Shown one piece after another: positions 41,813-52,989 of a stretch of DNA of 64,000 nucleotides. Under the pieces are notes generated by a model. That model was given only the letters and a program-made list of their open reading frames with translations, had not been told where the DNA came from and did not search any database. Position numbers and translations under genes: made by a program. Numbering within the stretch: position 1 is the stretch's first letter; every line of letters begins with the position of its first letter. This stretch comes from Piezodorus guildinii. Taxonomy: Eukaryota > Arthropoda > Insecta > Hemiptera > Pentatomidae. The stretch lies in the NCBI GenBank assembly GCA_023052935.1, contig CM041295.1, positions 162,922,366-162,986,365 of the forward strand. Reading direction: 5' to 3'.

Positions 41813-42299
41813 ATGGTAACTAAGTTGTTAACATAAATGATAAGTTGTTATAGATTTAAACTAACATTGTTTTTAATTATTTGCAATTAGAAAAAGATGT
41901 TTCACAGTAAACTCAATGGGATTCCTATGGATGCTTAATTTAAATTTTAATAATTTATTTGAAATATAAAATAGTAATAAGCCAAATGAAATAGGAACCG
42001 TTATATTTTTTGTAGTTTTTAAATAGCGATCAAGTTTTGTTTATATGAGAAAATCAAATTTAACTTAACTAATTTTGATTAATGTTTTTCATTTCTCCCG
42101 ATGATTAAATATAATAATGAATAGACGTTATAAAATAAACTTATTTTCTTTCTAATTATACTTTTGTTACGATAAACTAATATTCCTAAAGCGATAAACT
42201 TATAATCGGTTGGAGATTTTTTTAACATAAATGTCACCTCATTCAAACCGCACCGTGCGAAACAGGACCGGGTCCATTAGTAATCAATAAGAGAAAATA
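41813..42299. other. Spacer, no gene recognised
   Basis: AT-rich; no ORF or repeat recognised. Confidence 0.4.
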
Positions 42300-42485
42300 T
42301 ATTGGGTTGTTTCACATGAAATGTCCGTTTTTATAGTTTCTGAAATACATAAAGCATTTTGCAGGTCTCTGTTGTTTTCTTCTGAATGTTTACGCATTTC
42401 AAGTAAACAGTTACTAATCCTCTACCTTTGTGTTATAAACATTAGCTTCCCAATCAATTACCCACTTTTTAGTATACCTCAAAAT

Positions 42486-42562
42486 ATGAACATGGAAACA
42501 CGCGATTTTCGAGTAATATTTTTGAACGAGTTTAAACTCGGCCATTCAGCAGCTGAGGCCAC
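42486..42562 (+). pseudogene. mariner transposase N-terminal fragment
   Basis: About 25 codons from MNMETRDFRV to GHSAAEA, matching the first helix of the mariner paired-like DNA-binding domain. Replaced immediately afterwards by PLE sequence. Confidence 0.65.
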
Positions 42563-42567
42563 ACCAA

Positions 42568-42905
42568 GTGGTTGTGTGACCTTTCAGCTCACACAACCAC
42601 CCTGAAGAAGGCCTATAATTTAGACCGAAACGTCGGCACCAATAAATTAAGTTTACGCTTAATTGTGTGTTAAATTGACTGCACCCTCAACCAACTTCTC
42701 TCACATATATACACAGTCAACCATTGTCACTTCATGATGATTCATAACACCCAGGGGCCACTAGATAACAACCAACAACCTCTTTGGCCTTTCAGCTCAC
42801 ACAACCACCCTGAAGAAGACCTATAATTTAGGCCGAAACGTCGGCGCCAATAAATTAAGTTTACGCATAATTGTGTGTTAAATTGACTGCACCCTCAACC
42901 AACTT
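42568..42905 (+). ncRNA. Two tandem hammerhead-like PLE units
   Basis: Two direct copies about 208 bp apart. Each has the lead CTTTCAGCTCACACAACCAC, a core CTGAAGA (42602-42608; 42810-42816), a stem II strand, GAAACGTCGGC (42627; 42834) and the tail AATAAATTAAGTTTACGC.TAATTGTGTG. CTGAAGA fits the CUGAnGA core. As elsewhere, one extra base lies between the core and stem II. Upstream of unit 1, GTGGTTGTGTGA...TCACACAACCAC forms a 12-bp hairpin. Tandem same-strand units are what a self-cleaving PLE terminal repeat would show. Confidence 0.6.
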
Positions 42906-42959
42906 CTCTCAAAAATCCTTTACCTTTGAACTGGCATTTCATGCGACACAACCCAATAA

Positions 42960-43990
42960 TTTCAGTTCCGTGAAACTTTTCGGTTTGACTTGCGACGTGC
43001 ATTTCCGCAGAAAATTCGGATTCCGCAATACTTTCTCTTATTATATAGATTTAATGTTTAGATTAGTTAAATAAATTAATAAAAAATGGCTGCATTCTCT
43101 AAACTATAGGTTACTCATAAAACAATATACAAAAGATGCCTGTTATCAAAGCTATGATAAAAGTGAGCCGAGTTTTGAAAAGAATCAATCCATCAATCTA
43201 TACAGAGTTGATATTTGGCGAGGCGGTGCCTTTGCGTGGAGTTGAGGCGCTGTCGAGTTAATGTTTAGCTTGCCAGATGGTAGATGGTAGGTGGTGGATA
43301 GCTTCGTCTCACTCATTCAATTGTTCTCTATCTGGTCATGGCCATCTTAACTTTTGTCATTGCCCGATCTTTTTTCATCGATCTCATTCTCTTCCGCCTG
43401 CTTTTTTGAGTAAACACCTTGATCCTCGAGTACAATAGATCAATTGAGCTCTGTTTTTTTTTTCAAGTTAGCTAGTAAATTCGGAATTATGTATCTTCGA
43501 TTCAGATAAAAGTGTATCTTCAATAGAACAATCTCTGGAGTGAGATGAGACACTCAAATTCAACACTTCCTGGTTCAACTTACACCTCGAAAACATCTCA
43601 ACTATTAGATAATTTTAATATACAAAATCACTATGGAAATGAATGACTAATATTAATACATAACATCCAGTTCAGACATGCTACTCACTGTGAAATAATT
43701 ATTCTCTCTTTCGAATGTTAATAAATAATATGCATTTTTCATATTTCAATTATTACTCATGTAATTTTACAGCTCATCATTACTTTACATACTTTTTTAA
43801 AATTGGCAATGAAAAATTGAAGCAAGATTCATCGTAGGAGTATCTCACTGTTCAAAATCTCGAAAGAATATGCCATAATTTAAAAGAATGGTCCTTCCAG
43901 ATCCTCCCTTTTTTTATTTTTTTTTTTTTTTACTTTTTTAATATGATAATGTAAAAAATGTTTGTTAGAGTTTTTTTTTCCTTTATTTTT
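42960..43990. other. Spacer, no gene recognised
   Basis: Includes a less AT-rich patch at 43190-43420 and T-runs near 43920-43980. No ORF recognised. Confidence 0.35.
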
Positions 43991-43996
43991 ATAAAT

Positions 43997-44445
43997 TACT
44001 TAGCTCGCGGCTTCTGTCTAAAAACTTAAAGGTTAGAATTTATAAAACTATTATTATTCTGACGGTTTTTTACGGATATGAAACGTGGCCGCTTACTTTG
44101 AAGGATGAACAAGGCCACTGGGGAGTTTAGAAGGTTGTATGACGCGGGATTGCGGAGTTTGTACCCTGTGAATATAATTGAGTTGATAGCATCGCGGAGA
44201 CTCAATGGGCGCGTAAAGTTGTTGGGCTCGGTGAGGAACGGATTCCGAAGAAGTTTGTATTCGCTGAACCGACTGATAGGCGTCCGAAAGGTAGGCCGAA
44301 GCGTCGATGGGAGGATTGCATTAAGGCTGATCTCGGGGGCTTGGGCTTGACCGGTGAACATTGGACGAGTCTGTGCAGGCGAAGTTTGGTGGTATCGGCA
44401 TCGAACCTTCGGGTTCGGTAAGCCTATTATTATTATTATTATTTT
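43997..44445 (+). pseudogene. LINE-G copy 1: ORF2 C-terminus with deletion
   Basis: Nearly identical to parts of the better copy at 50.67-51.35 kb: LSSRLLS near the start, TVFYGYETWPLTLKDEQ, then a deletion of about 50 bp, then frames giving KVVGLGEE-like sequence and GRPKRRWEDCIKADL, EHWTSLCRRSLVVSA. It ends in (TTA)n at 44428-44445. Confidence 0.75.
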
Positions 44446-44519
44446 TTAAGTTGTATAAAAAAAAATCTATATAAAAAAATATATTATATTATATATTATT
44501 ATAAAAAATGTATGTAGTA

Positions 44520-44685
44520 TACTGTCAGAGGAAACCCCGAGTGTTCCAACTCCCAGGAGGTTTTCCCTACCCAAAATACGTCCCATAGCTAAAATCATTA
44601 AACATAATTATACTTCCAAAGCCGGGATTCGAAACCGAGATCCAGAGAACAGTAATCTAGTGACCTATCGCCACTTTTTATATAT
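44520..44685 (-). mobile_element. SINE S3 (tRNA-headed, S2-like)
   Basis: On the minus strand: GGCGATAGGTCACTAGATTA (A-box-like), then GGTTTCGAATCCCGGC (B-box), then TTATGTTTAATGATTTTAGC and GGGTAGGGAAAACCTCC. The head resembles S2; the body differs, so it is a related family. Confidence 0.55.
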
Positions 44686-44796
44686 TCTGTATTTATACAA
44701 ATTATGTATCTTGGGAATATTATGTATTTGTCATCAAGGAAAATCAAATTTTCAACAAAATTATGACATTGTGAATAGGAAGAGAAAGTGGAGGAG

Positions 44797-45120
44797 CGTG
44801 GTCTAGTGCGTAGAGCACTATTTTACGGCACGTCAGGTCCCGGGTTAGAATCCCGGCTCAGGCAGAATTATTTATTTTGTTGTTTAGCCGAGGAGAGACG
44901 CTGGGGTTTAGTGACCCTCCTGAGGAAAACCCCTCCTCTCTGAAGTGGGCACCCAAAGATTGGTGAAAAAAAAACCTAGCGACTGAGCATGATCTAGGAC
45001 TAACCACCACCTTGCGCTATCGTTGGCCTAGAAACAGTTTGCATCTCCTTATGTACTGTGCCCAAGATCCTTCTTGGTTTGTAAAGGTACAGGTTTTTTT
45101 TTTGTGTTTTTTTTTTTTTT
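44797..45120 (+). mobile_element. SINE S2, near-complete
   Basis: Head: GGAGCGTGGTCTAGTGCGTA (A-box-like) and CCGGGTTAGAATCCCGGC (B-box), then GGCAGAATTATTTATTTTG, ACCCTCCTGAGGAAAACCCC, TTGGCCTAGAAACAG and GTAAAGGTACAG. It ends in T-runs (45093-45121). The tail is T-rich in the SINE sense, like the other S2 copies with a 3' end. Confidence 0.75.
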
Positions 45121-45121
45121 T

Positions 45122-45845
45122 TTAAAGTAAAAGTTGTTGCTAGTGACTTTACTTCCAAGAGAATACATACAACTTTTAAAATATAAATATAGACTGTTTA
45201 TTACTAATATTTATGAATATATTACTTATATTTTCTACCTACTTGCCACCTCACACCAAAAGATCAACATAACCTCGATTGTGGTATTAAATAGGGTAAT
45301 AAAGCGATTATTTATTCTTACTAATAGTAATCTTAACATATCCATAAACTGCGAATGTTTATAGACCTTTTCTTAGCTGTTACAACATATCTAGGCGTTA
45401 CATTAATCGACTTAATAACGGCTTCACGAATAAAAGTAGCTACACTTGCAATGAACGAACCCCTGGGAACTGAGCTAACGTGATTCGGTTTTTCTCCCGA
45501 CGAATAGCACGGAGTGCCGACCCATTTCTCTTAGTAGCGTGTGAATAGACCCCCATCCTCGCTCATGGAAATTGTGGGAAAATCCCTTTTCAGCCAACGG
45601 GAAAACGGTCCTTTTTTGTATCATTTCCTTCTGTATATCTGTTTAAATGACACTAGATAAGAGTATGGGGTTCATGGTTCGTTTAGATGGTGTTTACCTT
45701 CGTATTCACTCCGACCATGATGAATCAAACACGAATCTTTCCTCTGTGGATGATTTCATCACTATCTAATTATATATATTGTCATTTTATCTATGATTAA
45801 AAATATATTTCAATAAAGTGCTTTATTTCAAATAACAAGAGAGAA
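45122..45845. other. Spacer, no gene recognised
   Basis: Frame 45134-45364 is AT-rich and unremarkable. 45400-45740 is less AT-rich but shows no recognisable motif. Confidence 0.35.
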
Positions 45846-45941
45846 TGTTTTAATTCATACTCTGCAGAAATATTGAGTTGTAAAATGAATTTGTACTGTT
45901 TTTCAATATTTCAATTTAATCCACTCTGTGTTAATAAAATC
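45846..45941 (+). repeat. Left part of a mariner-type repeat, split by LINE-D
   Basis: CAATATTTCAATTTAATCCA and the preceding ~60 bp match 11340-11430. The right part resumes at 50517 with TTTACTTGGTCAATAAT, as at 11437. Confidence 0.7.
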
Positions 45942-46262
45942 GTATCAGCTGATGCGCTCGATGATAACAGTCATACGTTACATCGTCTCTCAGATTTTTG
46001 CTTTTTTCAGTAGGAATTCGCTTGAATTCAGTCTGGAGAACATCACTAGACCTCAGGAATACTACGGCAGTGAATATTGGAGAAATTTCGGTAAGCAAAG
46101 TTATAATATACTTTGTACAATCACGAAAAAGTGAAAGGAGGGTCACTGATCAGCTGATTGCCGCTAGCTCGGCAAGCTCGGGCTTGCTTTTCTTTAACTT
46201 ATCTTTATTTTATCTTTAGTTCTTATCTCAATATTTATTTATTATTATTATTTTCTTAATCA

Positions 46263-47578
46263 ATGAGATATTTTCATCAAGTCATGTCCTCAAAGTCTGC
46301 AAGTAAAAGATCTAGATCTGCAGGTTCTAACTCGTCTCCCACAAAACAGAGACCCCGCCGTGAACAAAATAAAAAAATGATTCCACCAGCGACCGCGTCA
46401 GCTACCTCATTAGGATCTGAACCACAGCCCAGCACATCATCACAAGGAATAACTGATGAATCCCCGTTTTTTACACCGAATCCATTTCAGATCCTCCAAA
46501 ATGAAAAAGAAACCATGGAATCTTCTCCTATACCCAGGGAACCACTACCTCCACCAATATTTGTTAAAAATATTAAAAATTTTAAACTGATGTGTGCGCA
46601 TTTAAACAAAGTAACTGATCCTAATAGTTATTATTGTATAAGTAGAACCAATGATACTAAAATATCTCCGACTACTGCTGAAACCTACAGAAAGATTGTA
46701 AAATATCTGACTGAGACCAAAGCTGACTTTCATACTTATCAGCTGCGCCAGGAGAGAGCATTAAGGGTCGTAATCAGAAACCTACATTCCTCAACACCCG
46801 TTGAAGCTATCAAAGAAGAACTGACAGAATTAGGATTCCAAGTGAGGCAAGTCACCAACGTTCTAAAAGATAAAAGTCCACTGCCTCTATTCTTCGTGGA
46901 CTTGGAACCATCAGCAGGAGTCGAAAAAATCTATGACCTCAGTAGACTGTACTATACCCGTGTAAAAGTTGAAAAACCTTACACAAAGAAAGAAATAGTT
47001 CAGTGTCATAACTGTCAGGCATATGGTCATACCAAAAGTTATTGCCATCACATAACACGGTGTGTGAAATGCGGTGAACAGCATAAATCAGAAGAATGTA
47101 CAAGATCTAGATCAACACCCGCTGTATGTGCCCTGTGCCTCAAGGACCACCCGGCTAACGACAAGGGATGCGAAATCTACAAGAAACTCAGAACCAGATA
47201 CCAAAAACCTCAGGATCCGAATGTAAACAGCTATACCAATCAGAAGCAGAAGAGAACCATCTAAACTTGTAAATTCTAATGTATCATTTGCCCACTTGCT
47301 CGGAGTGGAAACTAAAGTCATGAAGTCAAGGCACTGCCGGAACAACTTTTTCCTCAACATTCTCAATCTATTGTACAACAATCTATCCCTCAAAGTTTAC
47401 CTAATCTTCAAAAAACTCCTCAACATCAAATTCCTCATATCCCTCCACCATCAAACGTCACAGATCTTACCAGTCTAATGACATCGTTCATCTCCGAAAT
47501 CAAATCTCTTGTTATGCCGCTTATATCTCTCCTTACAAATCTAGTATCAAATCTAATCCCTGCCTTGAAAAATCTTTA
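46263..47578 (+). pseudogene. LINE-D copy 2 ORF1 (X-element-like Gag)
   Basis: Open from MRYFHQVMSSKSASKRSRSA to 47264 (333 codons). It contains IFVKNIKNFKLMCAHLN, RALRVVIRNLHSSTPVEAIK, LPLFFVDLEPSAGVEKIYDL and the knuckles CHNCQAYGHTKSYC, CVKCGEQHKSEEC and CALCLKDHPANDKGC. After RYQKPQ a frameshift ends it early (stop at 47262-47264). The lost C-terminus, with IPHIPPPSNVTDLTSLM and MPLISLLTNLVSNLIP, is still readable to the TAA at 47577-47579. ORF2 starts at the adjoining ATG (47580). Confidence 0.88.
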
Positions 47579-47579
47579 A

Positions 47580-50251
47580 ATGAATTCACCTAACTCCTTA
47601 CCCATTCTCCTTTGGAATGCGAATGGTGTTAGAAATCATACTGACGAACTGACAGCGTTGTTGCAAGACAAAACAATCGATGTTGCACTTATAACTGAAA
47701 CAAGACTAACGACTAAACAGTACTTCAAAATACCACAATACATGACATACCGTACTGACCACCCAGACGGCAAAGCCCATGCCGGTTCTGCTATCATTGT
47801 CCACCAATCCCTCTCTCATCATTTACTCCCACTTCCCACCTATGATTTCCTACAAGCCACTGCCATAGTAATCAAGACTTTTTCCTTTCCGGTAACCCTC
47901 ACATCTGCATATTGCCCTCCTAAACATTCCATTTCCAATTCCGAATTTGTATCCTTCCTGGATTCCTTAGGAAATCATTTCATTCTGGGTGCAGACTTAA
48001 ACGCCAAGCATCAGCAGTGGGGTTCCAGAACCACGAATTCTCGGGACAAAATTTCCTGTCTGCACTCAACTCCCGAAATTTTAATATCCTGCCTCCTGAC
48101 TCCCCTACCTACTGGCCAACCGATCCTAATCGCAATCCTGACATCCTCGACTTCTTTATCCACAGCGGATTAGGCTCCCTCAACTTGTCTGTAACTCGCC
48201 TTGATGAACTATCCTCAGACCATAGTCCACTGATCCTAAAAGTATCTCTCACTCCAATTCCACCATCATTCATCCGAGGCCCTGTCAACTGGAACCTTTT
48301 CCGCCAAATCCTGACCGATAATATTGACCTCAGAGTAACCCTCAAAACCCAAGATGACCTAGATAATTCCGTCTATTCCTTTACCACCGCCATCCAACAA
48401 GCTGTCTGGACTGCCTCCTCTCCTAAACACTCCAATATAAATCCTCATCAAAATCATTTTCCACAACATATTATAGACCTCATCCATACCAAACGCCGAG
48501 CAAGATCATTATGGCAGCGCACTCGACACCCAACAGATCGCCGCTCCTATAACTTCTATTGTAGACAATTGAAGAGGGAGTTGGCGACCATCCGTTCCCA
48601 GTCCTTTAATTCCTACCTCTCCGCTCTATCAGCTCGTGATAATTCCCTGTGGAATGTCACGAAAATGATCCTAAAATATTATCAAGTTTCCCATCCTCTC
48701 CGACGTGGTGATGACTCCTGGGCTGCGTCTGATGCAGATAAAGCCGAGGAATTCGCCACACACCTCTCCAAAGTTTTCACTCCTCACCCGGAATCCCACG
48801 CCAATCACACCGCAACAGTGCAAGACTTTCTTATGTCACCAATTCCACTTTCCCTACCTCCTAAAGCTATTAATCCCTCTGAGGTCAAATATCTTCTCCA
48901 AAAACTGACCCTCCGTAAATCTCCTGGACACGATCTCCTTACTCCCCAGATCCTCCGACAACTTCCGCAGAAAGCTATTATATTCCTTACTTATATTTAC
49001 GACTGCATCCTACGCACCACCTATTTTCCTCTGTTATGGAAACATTCCACTATCATTCTTTTTCTAAAACCAGGCAAACCTTCCAGTAACACTTCATCCT
49101 ACAGGCCTATTAGTCTACTCCCCATCCTCTCAAAAATCTTCGAAAGGCTTCTTCTTAAACGTATCCTACCCATATTAGAATCTCAAAATCTTCCTTCCCA
49201 TCAGTTTGGATTCCGTCCTCAGCATTCCACAGTTCAACAGGGGCTCCGAGTTGTAGACCATATTTCCTCAGCTCTTGAATGCAAAGAGTATTGTTCTGGT
49301 GCGTTTCTGGACATTTCGCAAGCTTTTGACCGGGTATGGCACACTGGATTACTCTTCAAGCTGAAAATCCATTTACCCCAGTCTCTATACCTCATCCTTC
49401 GATCCTATCTCTCAAACCGTTCCTTCCGCATTCGCTGTGGTGTAGAATTTTCTAACCTTTATCCCGTTGAGGCCGGTGTTCCTCAAGGCAGCGTCTTGGG
49501 ACCCGTCCTCTACATCCTTTACACTGCTGATATTCCTACACATCCTGATACCTTTCTGGCAACTTTTGCAGACGACACCGCCATCTTATCATCCAGTTCC
49601 AATCCTGAAACAGCATCCTTAAACCTGCAAAGACACCTTTCTCTTATCGAAGACTGGTGTAATGCTTGGCGCATAAAGGTGAACGAAGCCAAATGCAAAC
49701 ACGTTACTTTCACTCTTCGACGAAACTCCTGTCCGCCAGTTTACTTCAATTCCATTCCAATTCCTCCTTCAGATACAGTCCGGTATCTTGGCTTACTGTT
49801 AGACAAAAGATTGACTTGGAACCCACATACAAGACTTAAAAGACAAGAACTCAACCGACGATTCGGTCAGTTATAACGACTACTCAACAGAAAATCTGAA
49901 CTTACAGTTGACAACAAAGTATTAATCTACAGGACAATACTGAAGCCCATCTGGACCTACGGACTTGAACTGCGGGGGACAGCTAAACGTACTAACATCA
50001 AACGCATTCAATCCTTTCAATCCAAAGTCCTCCGTACAATAGTAAATCCTCCTTATTATGTTTCCAACTATACCTTGCACCACGACCTTAATGTTCCTTT
50101 TATTTCAGACCTAATTCCATCCAAATTTTCCAAATTCCACCAGAATCTCATTCATCGTCCTAATCCTCTAGCTCAATCCCTATCCAGCTCCACTCATCCA
50201 TACAACCCACCTAGAAGGTTGAAACGGCTGTGGCCCCGCGACCTTTTGTAA
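47580..50251 (+). pseudogene. LINE-D copy 2 ORF2 (endonuclease + reverse transcriptase)
   Basis: Endonuclease: LLWNANGVRNHTDEL, LITETRL, YRTDHPDGKAHAG, ILGADLNAKHQQWGSR. A one-base deletion near 48043 shifts the frame; it continues as SPTYWPTDPNRNPDILDFF and SDHSPLIL. Reverse transcriptase: LRKSPGHDLLTPQILRQLP, SYRPISLLPILSKIFERLL, HQFGFRPQHSTVQQG, GAFLDISQAFDRVWH (first Asp), EAGVPQGSVLGPVLYILYTA and LATFADDTAIL (ADD). A stop at 49874-49876 (TAC to TAA in GQL-Y-RLLN) precedes ILKPIWTYGLELRGT, HHDLNVPF and PPRRLKRLWPRDLL-stop (50249-50251). Only one frameshift and one nonsense change separate this from an intact frame, so the insertion is fairly recent. Confidence 0.9.
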
Positions 50252-50516
50252 ATATATTGGAGTTCTAGCACTGGCTAGATTCCCCACTCAATGTGATGTA
50301 TGTCTGAGTGTGTGTATGTGTATAAAGGTATAAGTGATTTCTTGACTTTATTGTATTGATTCATTATTGTGTATATATTTTATTGTAATTTTATGCTGTG
50401 TAAATATTGTATAAATGTAGTATGTATGATATCTTTCAGCACTACTATTAATGTCCAAATTGGGACAGATTGTAATTTTACTCAATAAAAAATTGTTGTT
50501 GTTGAAAAATAAAATC

Positions 50517-50665
50517 ATGTTTACTTGGTCAATAATATTTCCATATACATAAAAAAGTATTAGTTAAGACTTTTATTCATCAGTTTCAATCGAGATTCCT
50601 TATATTTTAGTGGTATTTTGCTTGCTAAAAATGGGAAAGAAAAAAATTCATTTTCTTCTCTTAAT
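50517..50665 (+). repeat. Right part of the split mariner-type repeat, 5' section
   Basis: TTTACTTGGTCAATAAT, TATTAGTTAAGAC, CATCAGTTTCAA.CGAGATTCC and ATGGGAAAGAAAAAAATT parallel 11437-11560. It stops at about 50665 where LINE-G begins. Confidence 0.7.
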
Positions 50666-51352
50666 GATTTTTTATTGAATTAAATACCAATAAGACGAAA
50701 TACATGATAATTAGCAGAAACGGTGGCGATCTTGGTGATATTGAACACGTACAGAAATGCAATTATTTAGGTTCAATGATAACAAGAAAAAATTAAATCC
50801 AGGAAAAAAAAAGTCCCGGTTAAAGGTGGGAAATTCGTGTTATTATTCAGTTGCTAAATTACTTAGCTCGCGGCTTCTGTCTAAAAACTTAAAGGTTAGA
50901 ATTTATAAAACTATTATTATTCTGACGGTTTTTTACGGATATGAAACGTGGCCGCTTACTTTGAAGGATGAACAACGGCTCAAGGTTTTCGAAAATATGG
51001 TACTGCGAAAAATATTTGGTCCGAAGAGAGATGAGGCCACTGGGGAGTTTAGAAGGTTGTATGACGCGGGATTGCGGAGCTTGTACCCTGTCAATATAAT
51101 TGAGTTGATAGCATCGCGGAGACTCAAATGGGTGAGTAAAGTTGTTGGGCTAGCTGATTCCGAGAAAGTGGTATTCGCTAATCCGACTGGTAGGCGTCCG
51201 AAAGGCAGGTCGATGCGTCGATGGGAGGATTGCGTTAAGGCTGATCTCGAGGGCTTGGTCTTGAACGGTGAACATTGGACGAGTCTGTGCAGGCGGAGTT
51301 TGGTGGTATCGGCATAGAACCTTCGGGTTCGGTAAGCCTATTGTTATTGTTA
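50666..51352 (+). pseudogene. LINE-G copy 2: 5'-truncated ORF2 C-terminus
   Basis: Starts within the RT/thumb region (NTNKTKYMIISRNG, HVQKCNYLGSMI), then a frameshift near 50785. The main open part (50757-51317) reads SVAKLLSSRLLSKNLKVRIY, TVFYGYETWPLTLKDEQ, LKVFENMVLRKIFGPKRDEA, ASRRLKWVSKVVGL and RPKGRSMRRWEDCVKADLE, ending EHWTSLCRRSLVVSA-stop (51315-51317). RWEDCV-DL near the C-terminus is typical of RTE-like arthropod LINEs. The element ends in (TTATTG)n at 51340-51357. Inserted in the mariner-type repeat. Confidence 0.8.
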
Positions 51353-51359
51353 TTATTCT

Positions 51360-51480
51360 TATAATGATTTCTTATTTCCAAAAAAAGTGAAACCGTTGCA
51401 CAAAAGGTTAACAAAGTTTGCAGAGTGTATCGCGATGACGCCTTAAAAAGTTGTGAACTAACACCTTCCAATTTTATAAG
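51360..51480 (+). pseudogene. mariner transposase N-terminal fragment
   Basis: One frame reads ISKKSETVAQKVNKVCRVYR, then DDALKSCE, matching the mariner segment FxRKGKxAAQxAxKICxVYGEDAL. It follows on from 50517-50665 across the LINE-G insertion. It is lost after about 51450. Confidence 0.6.
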
Positions 51481-51742
51481 ATTTTTTTTTCAAGTTTGAT
51501 TTTGTGCGGTTTATCTGAGCTAGAAAAAGGACTGACTGGTTAAAAGAGAATTGATAAATGTCCGATCTTCAGCACTTTATGGTGGCGGTCTTACACATTT
51601 CACGGGACATTGCCGCTAGACCTGCCTGGCATTCCCTCCCAAACTTCTTACCATAATGGATATTCCGCTGTTCCAGTTTACATTGACAAAAAAAAAACCT
51701 TTATATATTATCTTTTTTATTTTTAAATATTAGTATACTTAT
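51481..51742. other. Spacer, no gene recognised
   Basis: Possibly the remainder of the mariner-type repeat; no frame recognised. Confidence 0.35.
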
Positions 51743-52044
51743 AAAAAAAAAAAAAAAAAAAAAAAACTGTACCTCTACGAGCCATGAAGGGTCTTAGGCT
51801 CAGTACTTATAGAGTTTCGCACTATTTCTAGGCCAACGGCAGTGCACGTTCAACCGCCAAGTTTTCCCCCAAGTTGGGTACCCACTTTAAATAGGTTGGG
51901 TCTGCACTAGGAGGGTTCCATACTCTAGGGTCGCTCCCCGGCTGAATAAACAGAATAAATAAAATCTTGTCATAGCCGGGATTCGTGCCCAGGACCCGGA
52001 GGACAGTAGACTAGGGCTATATCCAGTATAACACGCCGCTCCCC
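51743..52044 (-). mobile_element. SINE S2, full length, minus
   Basis: Read on minus from 52044: GGGGAGCGGCGTGTTATACT (A-box region), CCTGGGCACGAATCCCGGC (B-box), TTATTTATTCTG, GACCCAACCTATTTAAAGTG, GTTGGCCTAGAAATAG and GTAGAGGTACAG, then 24 T (A-run 51743-51766 on plus). This is the best full-length S2 and shows the T tail clearly. Confidence 0.8.
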
Positions 52045-52985
52045 ACACTTACAAAACCGTTCTTCAAAAAATTTAATAATTATATTCGGTTGAATTGAAC
52101 ATAATGCAGGATTTTTCATTTTCTTTAAAATGCCTCTCTATATAACAAAATGTTTATATTTACTGGATTATTCATTTGAATAAATGTCAAGAGTTATTAA
52201 TCCTCTTCTAAAAGATACTGTTTGTTTACCTCTGCTGCACTTTGGTGAAAAGTGGCTTTAAATAAATAAACAAACAACTAATGAACTTTTATTTATTATT
52301 ATACGGTTTGTTTATTATTATTATTCTAATAAAGTAATGTTCAGACATGAAATCAAACACCTTTGTAGTAAGTGCCAAAATAGTCTAATTATCAACATAA
52401 ATGGGAACTAAAAAATAAATTAAATCTCTAATAAGAACTCAAAATAGTTTGAATTAAGTAATCTATGCTCTATATTTACTACTGGCATTCCGTTCAATTT
52501 CAATGAGTGACGATACTGCTTTATATGCTCGGATTTTCTAAGCTCCTAATGATGAATTATCAAACTGTATAAGGAAAAAAAATATCCATAGAGACAAATA
52601 CTGTATTCTGCTCATTTAAAAAACATTATGGGGGACACCACAATATGAGCGATATGAAATGATTTTGCCGATAGATGAGAGGCAGAAGCCCGTTCGTTAT
52701 ATATATGATGACCTGGATATCCTTTGGAATTACGGGGAACTCGACTAAACGCAAGATTTATAGGATGAATAGACGTCGAGTAAACTAAGATTTGTGAAAC
52801 CAACTGTTATGAAGTTGGCTTCATGCTCCAGAGGAAGTGGTTATCGTCCTCTGACCAGGACACTTCCGCCTAACCAAACTTCCAACCATTGCCAAACAGT
52901 TCTATCCTTTAAATACATATTTGAGGATTCTTTTTACATATATGAACGTAGTTCTTTACATTCACTTTCCTATATATGCAATATA
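52045..52985. other. Spacer, no gene recognised
   Basis: No supported ORF. (TTA)n-like stretches near 52290-52325. Confidence 0.4.
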
Positions 52986-52989
52986 ATAT

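Larger units (their letters stand above)
42302..42956 (+). mobile_element. mariner element remnant with TA target duplication
   Basis: Terminal inverted repeats TTGGGTTGTTTCACATGAAA (left, 42302) and the complement of CATTTCATGCGACACAACCC (right, ending 42956) agree at about 20 of 22 positions. TA flanks both ends (42300-42301, 42957-42958). Inside, from the ATG at 42486, the frame reads METRDFRVIFLNEFKLGHSA-AEA, the N-terminus of a mariner transposase, then is lost at about 42560 where PLE-derived tandem units begin. The catalytic domain is absent. Confidence 0.85.
45942..50507 (+). mobile_element. LINE-D copy 2, full-length Jockey-clade retrotransposon
   Basis: 4,566 bp flanked by the 9-bp target-site duplication AATAAAATC (45933-45941 and 50508-50516). 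The uninterrupted paralogue near 11430 (TTATATAATCATCTTTACTT) supports the boundaries. 5' UTR 45942-46262 (starts near TCAGCTGATGCGCTCGATGA), ORF1, ORF2, 3' UTR from 50252 ending in a (TTG)n/A-rich tail. Confidence 0.92.

Noticed and set aside
44026..44361. 111-codon minus ORF
   Set aside because: Shadow of the plus-strand LINE-G C-terminal pseudogene.
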